Shown: piece by piece, positions 15,901-24,917 of the stretch
Layout: every line of letters begins with the position of its first letter
Position numbering within the stretch: position 1 is the first letter of the stretch
From: Streptosporangium lutulentum
Lineage (GTDB): Bacteria > Actinomycetota > Actinomycetes > Streptosporangiales > Streptosporangiaceae
Assembly: GCF_030811455.1 (NCBI RefSeq)
Contig: NZ_JAUSQU010000001.1
Coordinates: forward strand, 7,192,001 to 7,256,000
DNA length: 64,000 bases
Direction of reading: 5' to 3'
Notes under the pieces: generated by a model
What the model was told of the DNA's origin: nothing
The model's input: only the letters and a program-made list of their open reading frames with translations
Database searches by the model: none
Made by a program: the position numbers and the translations under genes

Positions 15901-16787
15901 AAGGTGCCGCAGCCGCCCTCGTGGCCGGTGTTCAGCGCGGCGAGCAGATCGACCACTTCCGCTCCTCTGACCTCACCGACGACAAGGCGATCTGGGCGCA
16001 TGCGCAGGGCCTGGCGGACCAGATCACGCAGACCGACGCCGCCGGCTCCCTCCAGATTGGCCGGGCGGGACTCCAGACGGACGACATGGGGATGCAGCGG
16101 TCTCAGCTCGGCGGAGTCTTCGACCAGCAACAGCCGATCGCCGGGATCGGCCAGGGACAGCAGCGCCGACAGCAGGGTCGTCTTTCCCGTGCCGGTGCCG
16201 CCGGTGACCAGGAAGGCGAGCCTTGACTCGACCATCGCGGTGAGCACGGGAACGCTGTCGGCTCTGATCGTGCCCGCTTCGACGAGGTCGGGGAGGGTGA
16301 AGGTGCGACGGGGCGGGAGCCGCAGGGACAGGCAGGTGCCGCCGGGAGACACGGGCGGGAGGACCGCGTGAAGCCGGACGCCCCCGGCGAGGCGGGCGTC
16401 GACGTAGGGACAGGCGTCGTCGAGACGCCTTCCCGCGGCCGAGGCGAGGCGCTGGGCGAGCCGCCTGAGCGCGTCTTCTCCAGGGAAGACGACCGAGGTC
16501 AGACGCAGGCCGTGGCCGTCGTCGACCCACACCTCGCGTGGGCCGTTCACCAGCACGTCGGTGACCTCGGCCTCGGCCAGCAGCGGCTCCAGCGGACCGG
16601 CGCCGATCAGGTCGGCACACAGGACACGGGCCACCGCCAGGATCTCCGCGTCGCCGAGCACCGCCCGCTCGGCGCGGAGCGCGACCGCGACGTGTGCGGC
16701 GCTGGGCTCGATTCCGGTCCGGGCCAGCCGCACCCGGACCGCTTCCACCAGCTCGGGTGAGACCGCGGCGGGCTCCGCGCGTTTCAC
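15901..16787 (-). pseudogene. tadA: tadA, N-terminal half (Tad/CpaF secretion ATPase interrupted by element)
   Basis: The 5' part of the Tad pilus ATPase, 295 codons to the junction; the open frame runs 11 codons into the element and stops at 15867. Seen: the N-terminal domain with LIGAGPLEPLLAEAEVTDVLVNG (split by positions about 60-80), Walker A GGTGTGKTT (about 195-203), Asp box, Walker B RMPDRLVVGEVRGAEV region, and the first half of the His-box ALNTGHEGGCGT. The second half begins at 9911. GTG at 16787 overlaps the ssd stop and has GGAGG upstream. As it stands no complete hexameric ATPase can be made, so Tad pilus assembly should be off. Confidence 0.93.
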
Positions 16788-17830
16788 GTGGAACCTCCGA
16801 ACAACGAATGCAGGAACGAGGCGCAGAACCGGCCCAGAGAGCTTCGGCGGCTGAGCGGGGGGAAGTCTCCGCGGTTGAGGGCCGCGGCAAGCCGGGGCTG
16901 ATCGGGGAGGCTTCCCGCGTACGGCATGCCCAGGGAGGTCGTCACCACGTCGTCGTCCAGGACACCGTTGCGCACGACGACCCGCACCTCACCGGTGTGC
17001 CTGCGCAGCCCGGTGAGCACCTGAGCGGCCGCGAGCACACCGCGTACGTCGGCGGTGACGACGAGGAGGGTGGTGGTGGCCCTGCCGAGAGCCTCCACCG
17101 CGGCCTGATCGGGGTGGCGCGGCAGGTCGACGACCACCAGGTCGAAGCCTCGCTGCCCCGCTTCGATCACCGAGCGCATCGCCTCGGCGGGGATGGCCTC
17201 GACCTCGCCGCGGTGGAAGGACAGCAGCGTCAACCCGGCGAAGGAGGGCAGTGCCGCCTGGAGCGCGGTGAAGCTGACCCTGCCCTCACGGGCGACCAGA
17301 TCGGACCAGCGGGCTCCGTCCACCTCTTCCTGCCCCAGAAGGACGTCCAGGCCGCCGCCGAGCGGGTCGGCGTCGATGAGGAGGGTGCGGAGGCGCTGCC
17401 GCGAGGCCGCCAGCGCCAGCGAGGTGGCGAGGACGCTGGCTCCGGCTCCGCCGCGTCCACCGGCGACGCAGACCACGTGTCCGGCCCTCGTCGGCGGCTC
17501 CACGACGTCGGCGAACTCGTCGACCAGCTGCCGCTCGGCCGAGGGCAGCTCCAGCACCGTCTGCGCGCCGACGGCGACACACTTACGCCAGGTGTCCGGG
17601 TCTTCGGAGGTGTGAGTGACCAGGATGACCCGGTGGCGGGGCGGCGGGCCTGTGGCGGCCAGCGCGTCGGCCAGGTCGCTGCCGACCACGACCAGAGGGG
17701 CGCGATTCCAGTAGGGCCGGGCATGTGCGGGCACATGAGCGACGTCGAGCTCGGCTCCGGCGGCCGCGGCCACGCGGAGCAGATCATCAAGCAGATCGTG
17801 GTCTTCGGTGATGACCAGAGGGCGGTCCAA
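16784..17830 (-). CDS. ssd: CpaE/Ssd-like septum-site/pilus-locus ATPase
   Basis: A 348-aa MinD/ParA-superfamily protein of the Ssd/CpaE group: receiver-like N-terminal region (about 1-115), then the P-loop variant VAGGRGGAGASVLATSLAL (about 131-149), Walker A' segment LLIDADPLGGGLDVLLG and the DLPRHPDQ region. The family helps localise Tad machinery and, in Mycobacterium, affects septum placement. The TTG at 17830 has AGGGAGG 6 nt upstream and gives the family N-terminus DRPLVITEDHDLLDD; the longer frame to 18046 would cover the regulatory region and is rejected. Overlaps tadA by 4 nt. Confidence 0.88.
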   Translation of the reverse strand: MDRPLVITEDHDLLDDLLRVAAAAGAELDVAHVPAHARPYWNRAPLVVVGSDLADALAATGPPPRHRVILVTHTSEDPDTWRKCVAVGAQTVLELPSAERQLVDEFADVVEPPTRAGHVVCVAGGRGGAGASVLATSLALAASRQRLRTLLIDADPLGGGLDVLLGQEEVDGARWSDLVAREGRVSFTALQAALPSFAGLTLLSFHRGEVEAIPAEAMRSVIEAGQRGFDLVVVDLPRHPDQAAVEALGRATTTLLVVTADVRGVLAAAQVLTGLRRHTGEVRVVVRNGVLDDDVVTTSLGMPYAGSLPDQPRLAAALNRGDFPPLSRRSSLGRFCASFLHSLFGGST

Positions 17831-17903
17831 CGGTGCCTCCCTGAAGTGCGGGAACCCCACCTTCCGGGATGGCCCGTTCCCGCCGGGACACCGAATGCCG
17901 CAC

Positions 17904-17944
17904 TGTGGACAACCGGGCCCAGGGTCCGCCTCGCCTGTGGACAA
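17904..17944. promoter_or_regulatory. Two TGTGGACAA (DnaA-box-like) motifs upstream of ssd
   Basis: TGTGGACAA occurs at 17904-17912 and 17936-17944, 32 bp apart, i.e. about three helical turns and on the same face. The complement TTGTCCACA is the actinobacterial DnaA-box form. Another copy lies upstream of the DUF4244 pilin gene (6270-6278). They sit just upstream of the chosen ssd start, so they may regulate the tad operon. Confidence 0.5.
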
Positions 17945-18235
17945 CCACTCGGCGAAGTGCCGGCAGGTCGTCTCGGAGAGAGCCGTGGGACGCGTCGCCC
18001 GGTCGACGCCTCGTGGCGTATCGAGGAGATCCAAACCGATGACCACGACCAGGAGGCCCTTGAGTCGGTGGCCGTGTCCGAGGAGGCTCAGAAGTGCCCG
18101 CGGAAGCGCGAATGATCAAGGTCGGCCACGCCTGTTCGCCGGCGAAAGACGTCCATGAGTCCGTGGGCGCGACCGCGGCCCGGGAGCGACGCCGGGAAAG
18201 AGGATGCCGCCGGTGCGGGTGTGAACAGGGTGACC

Positions 18236-18320
18236 AAAAAGTGGCGACCCCCGCCGGGGGGGAGAGCGGGGGTCGCCAACCGGTCCGGCTCTGGGGGGGT
18301 AGAGCCGGTCCCGTTTCAGA
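18236..18320 (-). ncRNA. 6C RNA
   Basis: Read on the minus strand the segment forms two hairpins with C-rich loops: stem AGAGCCGG/CCGGCTCT (18301-18308 with 18285-18292) whose loop holds seven C, and a perfect 12-bp stem GGCGACCCCCGC/GCGGGGGTCGCC (18243-18254 with 18266-18277) whose loop also holds seven C. A T5 tract (18240-18236) follows, ending transcription. Two stem-loops each with six or more C define the actinobacterial 6C RNA, and its place next to ssd is the same as in Mycobacterium (beside Rv3660c) and Streptomyces. The exact 5' end is uncertain. Nothing else is seen between 18321 and 18838. Confidence 0.88.
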
Positions 18321-18838
18321 AGAAAGCTTTCAACAGCAACCAGAGCCTGACAAGAGGATTGCAATACCAACCCATGCGCAGTTACTCCGGTTTGGGGAGA
18401 TACACCCTCATGCTGCCCGATCCACTTGAGTTTCGTCGAGGAGTAACCTCCACTTTTCGCTGGTTTTTTTTAATGTATCGGTCCAGACCCCGAACATCGT
18501 CCGACCGAAACCCGTTCCCGATAGGCCGGGACATGATCACACAGAGTGATCGGAGCCGGAGTGCAGATCCGGCCGGCGAAGGACTTCAGCGCCGGATTCG
18601 AGGCATCTCTCATCACATAAGGGATGTTTAGTTCATTAATACCCCTGATCCGTAAAGGTCTTGGTTCCAGGGGTTCCCATCAGCCGGGATTCGTCGTACA
18701 AAGGTTTTACGGACCAGTTGTCCGGGCACGGCCGCTTGGTACCCACGCGCCGCCAGCCGCGGGAGGCGCGTCGGAGTGGGCTTGTCCCGCTTCGACGATT
18801 ATTGGGTGCACGCTTGGTAACCAGGTTGGACGTGCCGG

Positions 18839-18869
18839 CGACGGCGCCCCGCTACCAGGGGCGCCGTCG
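18839..18869. terminator. Terminator after the Fic-like gene
   Basis: Perfect 12-bp stem CGACGGCGCCCC/GGGGCGCCGTCG (18839-18850 with 18858-18869), 7-nt loop. It lies 41 nt beyond the stop of the minus-strand gene ending at 18910. Confidence 0.85.
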
Positions 18870-18909
18870 GTCTTATGAGGAGACGTCCGTAATCAGCAGC
18901 GCTGCGTGA

Positions 18910-19695
18910 TCAACCGCGCTGCATGGCCTCGCAGATCGCCGTGGCCTCGCGCACGCCCAGCGTGACCGCCGACGCACAGTGCCGCACCCACGCCGCGACC
19001 CCGTCGGGGGTTCCGCTGAGGTAGGCCCTGAGGTTCTCCGCGTAGGCCGTGCCGAGTTCGAGGTGACCTACCTCGACGGCCGCCAGCGACTTCGGATCCA
19101 GGCCGAACTCCACCAGTGTCAGCCGTTCCGCGGCCCGCGCGACCATCCCGTCCGCCGATCCGAACGGTCTCAGCACCGCCAGTTCCGCGTGCACGATGGC
19201 GGCGAGCACCAGCGCGGGCGCCTTGGAGGACCCCTCGGCGGCCCCCGTGACCAGCCCGACCAGCCCGTCCACCCGGGCCACCGTCTCCTCGGGGCCCGGG
19301 GCCTCGCCCAGGCCGAGAAGGTCGGGCGCCTCGACGGCGCTCCGGGGGCGGCCGAGATCCTCGGTCAGGCCGGCGGCGGCCAGGGTGTGCAACCTGGCCA
19401 GCACCTGCCGCGGCGCCGTACGCCAGGTCAGGCCGAGCCGTCCCAGCTCGGCCGAGACCCGCAGCGCGCCCTGGACGACGGGGTCGGTGGCCTCGGGAAT
19501 GGCCTCAAGGGGAACGTCCACGCCCTCAAGCGCGGCGGACGCCCTGGCCCCGCGCAGTGACGACCTGGCCGACACCTCCGGGCTCTTACGCCGCAGCACG
19601 CGGTGCCCGTAGAGCCGGTCCACGGCCTTGCGCGCGTCGGCGACCGCCTCCGACACTCCGGGCAGTCCGGCGATTACCGCCAATGGGTCACTCAC
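18910..19695 (-). CDS. Fic/DOC-like protein lacking the catalytic histidine
   Basis: A 261-aa alpha-helical protein. The N-terminal part has the Fic-type arrangement ASAALEGVDVPLEAI (about 56-70, reminiscent of the S/TxxxE(G/N) inhibitory helix), and residues about 185-205 read LRPFGSADGMVAR, aligning with the Fic core I-HPF-x-DGNGR-x-x-R but with Arg in place of the catalytic His and a broken DGNGR. AMPylation activity is thus doubtful. GTG at 19695 is chosen over the longer frame to 19779. Actinobacterial homologues beside acs are often labelled oxidoreductase, for which I see no support. The 380-bp gap to acs holds the acs promoter region only. Confidence 0.7.
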   Translation of the reverse strand: MSDPLAVIAGLPGVSEAVADARKAVDRLYGHRVLRRKSPEVSARSSLRGARASAALEGVDVPLEAIPEATDPVVQGALRVSAELGRLGLTWRTAPRQVLARLHTLAAAGLTEDLGRPRSAVEAPDLLGLGEAPGPEETVARVDGLVGLVTGAAEGSSKAPALVLAAIVHAELAVLRPFGSADGMVARAAERLTLVEFGLDPKSLAAVEVGHLELGTAYAENLRAYLSGTPDGVAAWVRHCASAVTLGVREATAICEAMQRG

Positions 19696-20075
19696 GGTCC
19701 CCGACCCTACCGGCCGGTCGGCGAAGCCCCGACGGCACCATCGAGGGGTTCGGACCGCGCCGTGCCGTGCCGTGAACACGGGCCGGGCGGTGGGCCGGAC
19801 CAGAGGGCGGGAAAGATCATCAAACCGTTCACCGAGCGCCTGGCACCGTCCGGCGCGCAGCCCCGCCGAATCACGTTGAATGGCACCCGCTACGTTCTTA
19901 CGGTGTCAAAAACGTACCGTTTCAGCGGCAGTTATCCTCGCTGATAAGACTTTTACGAAACGTCGCGGGTCCTCATCACCGATCGGTACAGACCTGTCTA
20001 GACCTCTTGTGGCAGGCAGTACGGGCCTGGTGAAGTGGGACACGACCAGTACCAGCAGTACCTAAGGAGTGCGTA

Positions 20076-22061
20076 GTGGCCCCGGAGATCCCTGGTTCCA
20101 AGTCGCGTGAGACCCAGGAGACGTTGTCGAACCTGCTGCAGGAGACCCGGCGGTTCGCCCCTCCCGCCGACCTGGCCGCGGCCGCGAACGTGACCGCCGA
20201 CGCCTACGCCGAGGCGGAACGGGATCGCCTGGCCTTCTGGGAGAAGCAGGCCGACCGTCTGGCCTGGTCGAAGCGCTGGGACACCACGCTTGAATGGAAC
20301 CCGCCCTTCGCCAAGTGGTTCGTCGGCGGCGAGCTCAACGTCGCCTACAACTGCGTCGACCGCCACGTCGAGGCGGGCCGCGGCGACAAGATCGCCTACC
20401 ACTGGGAGGGCGAGCCCGAGGGCGACAGCCGTACCCTCACCTACTCCGACCTGCGAAGCGAGGTCGCCAAGGCCGCCAACGCCCTGGAGGAGCTGGGCGT
20501 GCGCAAGGGCGACCGGGTCGCCATCTACATGCCGATGATCCCCGAGCTGCCGATCACGATGCTGGCCTGTGCCCGCCTCGGCGCGGTCCACTCGGTGGTG
20601 TTCGGCGGGTTCTCCGCCACCGCGCTCAGCGGCCGGATCCAGGACGCGGACGCCAAGGTCGTGGTCACCGCCGACGGCGGCTACCGCCGCGGCGCGCCCA
20701 GCGCGCTCAAGCCGACCGTGGACGAGGCGGTCGAGAGCTGCCCCGGCATCGAGCACGTCCTGGTCGTGAGAAGGACCGGCCAGGACGTGGCCTGGACCGA
20801 CAAGGACGTCTGGTGGCACGACGTCGTGGACCGGCAGCCGGACGTCCACGAGGCGCAGCCGCACGAGGCCGAGGATCCGCTCTACATCCTCTACACCAGC
20901 GGCACGACCGGTAAGCCCAAGGGCATCCTGCACACCACCGGCGGTTACCTGACCCAGGTCGCCTACACCCACCACGCGGTGTTCGACCTCAAGCCGGAGA
21001 CCGACGTCTACTGGTGCACCGCCGACATCGGCTGGGTGACCGGCCACTCCTACATCGTGTACGGCCCGCTGGCCAACGGCGCGACCAGCGTCATCTACGA
21101 GGGCACCCCGGACACCCCGCACCGGGGCCGGTTCTGGGAGATCGTGCAGAAGTACGGCGTCACGATCCTCTACACCGCCCCGACGGCGATCCGCACCTTC
21201 ATGAAGTGGGGCGACGACATCCCCGCCAAGTACGACATGTCGTCCCTGCGTGTCCTGGGCAGCGTCGGCGAGCCGATCAACCCCGAGGCCTACGTCTGGT
21301 ACCGCGAGCACATCGGCGGCAACCGTACCCCGGTCGTGGACACCTGGTGGCAGACCGAGACCGGCGCCATCATGATCAGCCCTCTCCCCGGCGTGACGAG
21401 CGGCAAGCCCGGCGCGGCCATGCGCCCCCTTCCGGGCATCACCGCCGACGTGGTCGACGACCAGGGCGAAAGCGTCGGCGACGGCGGTGGCGGCTTCCTC
21501 GCGATCCGCGACCCGTGGCCGTCCATGCTCCGCACGATCTGGGGCGACGACCAGCGCTACATCGACACCTACTGGTCCCGCTTCGAGGGCGTGTACTTCG
21601 CGGGCGACGGCGCCAAGAAGGACCAGGACGGCGATCTGTGGCTGCTCGGCCGCGTGGACGACGTCATGCTCGTCTCCGGCCACAACATCTCCACCACCGA
21701 GGTCGAGTCCGCCCTGGTCTCCCACCCGAAGGTCGCCGAGGCGGCCGTGGTCGGCGCGACCGACCCGGTGACCGGGCAGGCCATCGTGGCGTTCGTGATC
21801 CTGCGCGGCAACGCCGAGGAGGGCCTCGACATCGCCACCGAGCTCCGTGCCCACGTGTCCAAAGCGCTGGGCCCGATCGCCAAGCCGCGTCAGATCCTGG
21901 TGGTCCCCGAGCTGCCGAAGACCCGCTCGGGCAAGATCATGCGGCGTCTCCTGCGCGACGTGGCGGAGAACCGCAGCATCGGCGACGTCACCACGCTGGC
22001 CGACAGCACGGTGATGAACCTCATCTCCGAGAAACTGCCCAGCGCCAAGAGCGAAGACTGA
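20076..22061 (+). CDS. acs: Acetyl-CoA synthetase (AMP-forming)
   Basis: A 661-aa acyl-adenylate enzyme that makes acetyl-CoA from acetate, ATP and CoA in the cytosol. Seen: P-loop-like [11 protein letters not shown] (about 271-281), the A5 region WWQTETGA (about 425-432), [14 protein letters not shown] (about 506-519), the hinge [17 protein letters not shown], and the C-terminal [14 protein letters not shown] with the lysine that is acetylated in this family. Full length. GTG at 20076 is preceded by AAGGAG. A GTG-N8-CAC sequence (20030-20043), the Crp half-site spacing, lies just upstream; this spacing is common by chance. Confidence 0.97.
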   Translation: MAPEIPGSKSRETQETLSNLLQETRRFAPPADLAAAANVTADAYAEAERDRLAFWEKQADRLAWSKRWDTTLEWNPPFAKWFVGGELNVAYNCVDRHVEAGRGDKIAYHWEGEPEGDSRTLTYSDLRSEVAKAANALEELGVRKGDRVAIYMPMIPELPITMLACARLGAVHSVVFGGFSATALSGRIQDADAKVVVTADGGYRRGAPSALKPTVDEAVESCPGIEHVLVVRRTGQDVAWTDKDVWWHDVVDRQPDVHEAQPHEAEDPLYILYTSGTTGKPKGILHTTGGYLTQVAYTHHAVFDLKPETDVYWCTADIGWVTGHSYIVYGPLANGATSVIYEGTPDTPHRGRFWEIVQKYGVTILYTAPTAIRTFMKWGDDIPAKYDMSSLRVLGSVGEPINPEAYVWYREHIGGNRTPVVDTWWQTETGAIMISPLPGVTSGKPGAAMRPLPGITADVVDDQGESVGDGGGGFLAIRDPWPSMLRTIWGDDQRYIDTYWSRFEGVYFAGDGAKKDQDGDLWLLGRVDDVMLVSGHNISTTEVESALVSHPKVAEAAVVGATDPVTGQAIVAFVILRGNAEEGLDIATELRAHVSKALGPIAKPRQILVVPELPKTRSGKIMRRLLRDVAENRSIGDVTTLADSTVMNLISEKLPSAKSED

Positions 22062-22066
22062 GACCG

Positions 22067-22148
22067 AGGGCGTTCACGGGCCACGCCCCCGAACGCCCTC
22101 TCGACCCCGCGAAGGCGCGAATCCCCGGTGACGGAGGTTCGCGCCTTC
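22067..22148 (+). terminator. Two consecutive hairpins after acs
   Basis: First stem AGGGCGTTC/GAACGCCCT (22067-22075 with 22091-22099); second stem GAAGGCGCGAA/TTCGCGCCTTC (22111-22121 with 22138-22148). Both are perfect and begin 6 nt after the acs stop, before nhaA. Confidence 0.8.
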
Positions 22149-22285
22149 CGCTCAGACGGCCCCATCCGCACTCGCAAGCCCGGCGGAGGTCCGATTCGCG
22201 GACTTCTATAGGGTGGTGATCAGGTGTGCCGGGAAGTCTGGTCGGCCGGGGAAGGAAAGCCCTTCCCCGCATTCGCGGAGGTTCT

Positions 22286-23506
22286 ATGCGCCGCACCGTT
22301 GATATATGGCCTTTCCGACCTACAGTCCGATACACCCGCCAGCTGGCCGAGGCCCTCCGGGCCGAGACGGTCGGTGGTGTGCTGATGCTGCTGGCCGCCG
22401 TCGCCGCGCTGGTCTGGGCCAACGTGTCCAACGACTCCTACCAGGCGCTGCGCACCGTCACGATCGGCCCCGACTTCTTCCATCTCGAACTCTACAAATG
22501 GGCCCAGAACGGCCTACTCGCGATCTTCTTCTTCGTCGCGGGAGTGGAGATCAAGGAGGAGTTCGTCCACGGGGAGCTCGCGAATCTCCGCAAGGCCGCG
22601 CTGCCCGTCCTCGCCTCCATCGCCGGGATGATCGTGCCCGCCCTGATCTACCTCGCGGTGAGCTGGGGCGCGCCGGGCGCGAGCCGGGGCTGGGCCATCC
22701 CCACGGCCACCGACATCGCCTTCGCGCTCGCCGTACTGGCCGTGACGGCCAGCTCGATGCCCGCCGCGCTCCGGGTGTTCCTGCTGACCAGCGCCGTGGT
22801 GGACGACCTCGGTGCGATCACCGTCATCGCCGTCTTCTTCACCGAGCACCTGAACATCCTGGCTCTGGCCGCCGGAGCCGTGATCATCGCCCTGTACGGC
22901 CTGCTGCAGGCCAGGCGGGTCCGAGGACTGTGGATCTATCTGCCCCTCGCCCTCGTCACCTGGTATCTCATCGAGATCAGCGGCGTTCACGCGACCGTGG
23001 CCGGGGTGGCGCTCGGCCTGGTGACCCGCGTGCGCGGCGGCCCCGGAGAGGAGAGCTCCCCCGGCGAATCGGCCGACCGTTACCTCCGCCCCGTCTCGGC
23101 GGGCTTCGCGGTGCCCGTGTTCGCGTTTTTGTCCGCCGGGGTAGTACTCGGCGGGGAGGGACTCAGCACGATACTGAGCGATCGAGTGGTGCTCGGTGTG
23201 ATCGCCGGACTGGTTGTCGGTAAGTTCCTCGGTGTCTTCGGCGGGGCGTGGCTGGCCGTACGGCTGGGCCTGGCGAGACTGTCGGAAGAGTTGCACTGGC
23301 GGGACATGGCCGCCGTCTCGATACTGGCCGGGATCGGGTTCACCGTTTCCCTGCTCATCGGCAACCTCGCCTACGGCGACGATCCGGAACGGGTGAACAT
23401 GGTGACCACCGGCGTGCTCGTGGCAAGCCTCATGGCTTCCGTCCTGGCCACGATCCTGCTGCGGGTGCGCGTGCGTAACCGTCTCAACGCGCAGGATGAT
23501 ATTTGA
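22286..23506 (+). CDS. nhaA: Na+/H+ antiporter NhaA
   Basis: A 406-aa polytopic membrane protein with about 11-12 helices. The two family signatures are present: PTATDIAFALAVLAV with the transport aspartate, and SAVVDDLGAITVIAVFF, plus FFFVAGVEIKEEFV near residue 80-93. It exchanges extracellular protons for cytosolic Na+. ATG at 22286 with GCGGAGG upstream is preferred to the in-frame start at 22226. Tail extends into LRVRVRNRLNAQ. It is followed 26 nt later by the holin-like gene. Confidence 0.96.
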   Translation: MRRTVDIWPFRPTVRYTRQLAEALRAETVGGVLMLLAAVAALVWANVSNDSYQALRTVTIGPDFFHLELYKWAQNGLLAIFFFVAGVEIKEEFVHGELANLRKAALPVLASIAGMIVPALIYLAVSWGAPGASRGWAIPTATDIAFALAVLAVTASSMPAALRVFLLTSAVVDDLGAITVIAVFFTEHLNILALAAGAVIIALYGLLQARRVRGLWIYLPLALVTWYLIEISGVHATVAGVALGLVTRVRGGPGEESSPGESADRYLRPVSAGFAVPVFAFLSAGVVLGGEGLSTILSDRVVLGVIAGLVVGKFLGVFGGAWLAVRLGLARLSEELHWRDMAAVSILAGIGFTVSLLIGNLAYGDDPERVNMVTTGVLVASLMASVLATILLRVRVRNRLNAQDDI

Positions 23507-23532
23507 CATCGGCGCTTGATAGGAGATCGTTC

Positions 23533-23997
23533 ATGACACAGATTCCGCCCACGGAACCGCAGGAGGAGTCGCTGGGCTCGCTGGTCGCCGCGGCCAGCGA
23601 CCAGATCTCCACCCTGGTCAGGGCCGAGATCGAACTGGCCAAGGCGGAGCTCAAGTTCGACGCCAAACGGGTCGGCGTGGCCGGAGGGCTCTTCGGCGCC
23701 GCCGCGTTCATGGCCCACCTGTGCCTGATCCTGCTCTCGTTCGCGATCGCCTACGCCCTGATCGGTGTGGGCATCTGGCGCTGGGCGGCCTTCCTGATCG
23801 TCACGGGGCTGTACCTGGTCACGGCCGGGCTCCTGGCCTTCATCGGCATGAGACGGCTCAAGGGCATGACCAAGATGAAGGGGACCCTCCGCTCGCTCAA
23901 GACCATCAAGAGCGGCGAGCCCGAGCTCGGCTCCGCCCCTCCGGCCACCGCGGGCCAGATCGGCACGCATCGCGAGCCGGTGCGACCAGGCCAATGA
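23533..23997 (+). CDS. Phage-holin-family (Holin-X) membrane protein
   Basis: A 154-aa protein with the actinobacterial Holin-X layout: an amphipathic N-terminal helix SLGSLVAAASDQISTLVRAE followed by LAKAELKFDAKR, then two membrane helices (about 54-78 and 84-108), and a basic tail. Despite the family name it is a housekeeping membrane protein, not phage-derived. ATG at 23533 follows AGGAGA. It overlaps the next gene by ATGA. Confidence 0.85.
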   Translation: MTQIPPTEPQEESLGSLVAAASDQISTLVRAEIELAKAELKFDAKRVGVAGGLFGAAAFMAHLCLILLSFAIAYALIGVGIWRWAAFLIVTGLYLVTAGLLAFIGMRRLKGMTKMKGTLRSLKTIKSGEPELGSAPPATAGQIGTHREPVRPGQ

Positions 23998-24917
23998 ACG
24001 GTCCCGACGAATCCCTGGTCAGCATCGAGGGCCCGTGGACCCATCGCGCCGTCCACGCCGGTGGCACCCGTTTCCACGTCGTGGAGGCCGGCAAGGGCCC
24101 CCTCGTACTGCTGCTGCACGGGTTCCCGCAGTTCTGGTGGAGCTGGCGCAACCAGCTCGTCTCGCTCCCCGCGGCGGGATATCACACCGTCGCCGTCGAT
24201 CTGCGGGGCTACGGAGCCAGTGACAAGCCGCCCCGCGGTTACGACCTGCCCACCCTCGCCGCCGACGCGACCGGGCTGATCCGGGCGCTGGGTGAGACCG
24301 GCGCGATCGTCGTCGGTCACGACTGGGGCGGGCTGCTGGCCTGGACCATGGCCGCGATGGACCCCAAGACGGTCCGGCGGCTGGTCCCGGTGTCGGCCCC
24401 GCACCCGCTCCGCCTGCGGTCCGCGCTGCGCACCGAGCCGTTCGGCCAGCTCAGGGCCGGCCGCTACGCGCTGGGCTTCCAGCTGCCGATCCTCCCCGAG
24501 CGCCGGCTGACCGCCCACGGAGGCGCGATGGTGGGACGGTTGCTGGACCAGTGGTCGGGGCCCGGCTGGCCGGAGGAGGACGTGTCCAGGACCTACCGTG
24601 ACGCGTTCCGCATCCCCAACGTCTCGCACTGCGCGCTGGAATATCACCGCTGGTTCGCCCGCTCCCAGCTCCGCCCCGACGGCCTGCGCTACGCCAGGGC
24701 CATGCGCGCCGGGATCAACGCGCCCACGCTGCACATGCACGGCGCGCTCGACGGGCACATCCTGCCCCGCACCGCCCAGGGCTCCAGCCGCTACGTGGTC
24801 GCCCCCTACAGGTGGCGGCTGATCGAGGGCGCGGGGCACTTCCCCCACGAGGAGCGCCCGGAGGAGTTCGACGCCGAGCTCATCGGCTGGCTGGCCGACC
24901 CGGAGCCCGACCGATGA
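23994..24917 (+). CDS. Alpha/beta hydrolase, epoxide-hydrolase type
   Basis: A 307-aa cytosolic enzyme. Seen: oxyanion motif HGFPQFWWSWRNQ (about 36-48), nucleophile elbow GHDWGG (about 102-107) with Asp as in epoxide hydrolases and haloalkane dehalogenases, an acid in HGALDGHILP, and catalytic His in GAGHFPHEE. Substrate cannot be read; in Mycobacterium the syntenic gene is ephE. It sits in a coupled run holin-like / hydrolase / DUF309 with ATGA overlaps at both ends. Confidence 0.9.
   Translation: MNGPDESLVSIEGPWTHRAVHAGGTRFHVVEAGKGPLVLLLHGFPQFWWSWRNQLVSLPAAGYHTVAVDLRGYGASDKPPRGYDLPTLAADATGLIRALGETGAIVVGHDWGGLLAWTMAAMDPKTVRRLVPVSAPHPLRLRSALRTEPFGQLRAGRYALGFQLPILPERRLTAHGGAMVGRLLDQWSGPGWPEEDVSRTYRDAFRIPNVSHCALEYHRWFARSQLRPDGLRYARAMRAGINAPTLHMHGALDGHILPRTAQGSSRYVVAPYRWRLIEGAGHFPHEERPEEFDAELIGWLADPEPDR

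Larger units (their letters stand above)
9912..15903. mobile_element. Tyrosine-recombinase element inserted in tadA (Tn554-like layout), possibly composite
   Basis: 5,992 bp separate the halves of tadA and are bounded by the trinucleotide AAG (9909-9911 and 15901-15903). The 9-bp CTGAACTAA occurs as an inverted repeat near both ends (9921-9929 and 15890-15898). Contents in order: two overlapping tyrosine-recombinase genes, a 35-codon ORF, an AlbA_2 protein, a hairpin, and an antisense 137-aa gene. No long target duplication is seen, as for Tn554-type or integrase-type insertion. Excision retaining one AAG restores tadA in frame. A second copy of the right-end 13-mer at 15379-15391 suggests an internal boundary. 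Confidence 0.88.

Noticed and set aside
23533-23997. Prophage remnant because of the holin-type domain
   Set aside because: Holin-X proteins are chromosomal in actinobacteria, and the gene lies in a conserved housekeeping operon with no phage genes nearby.
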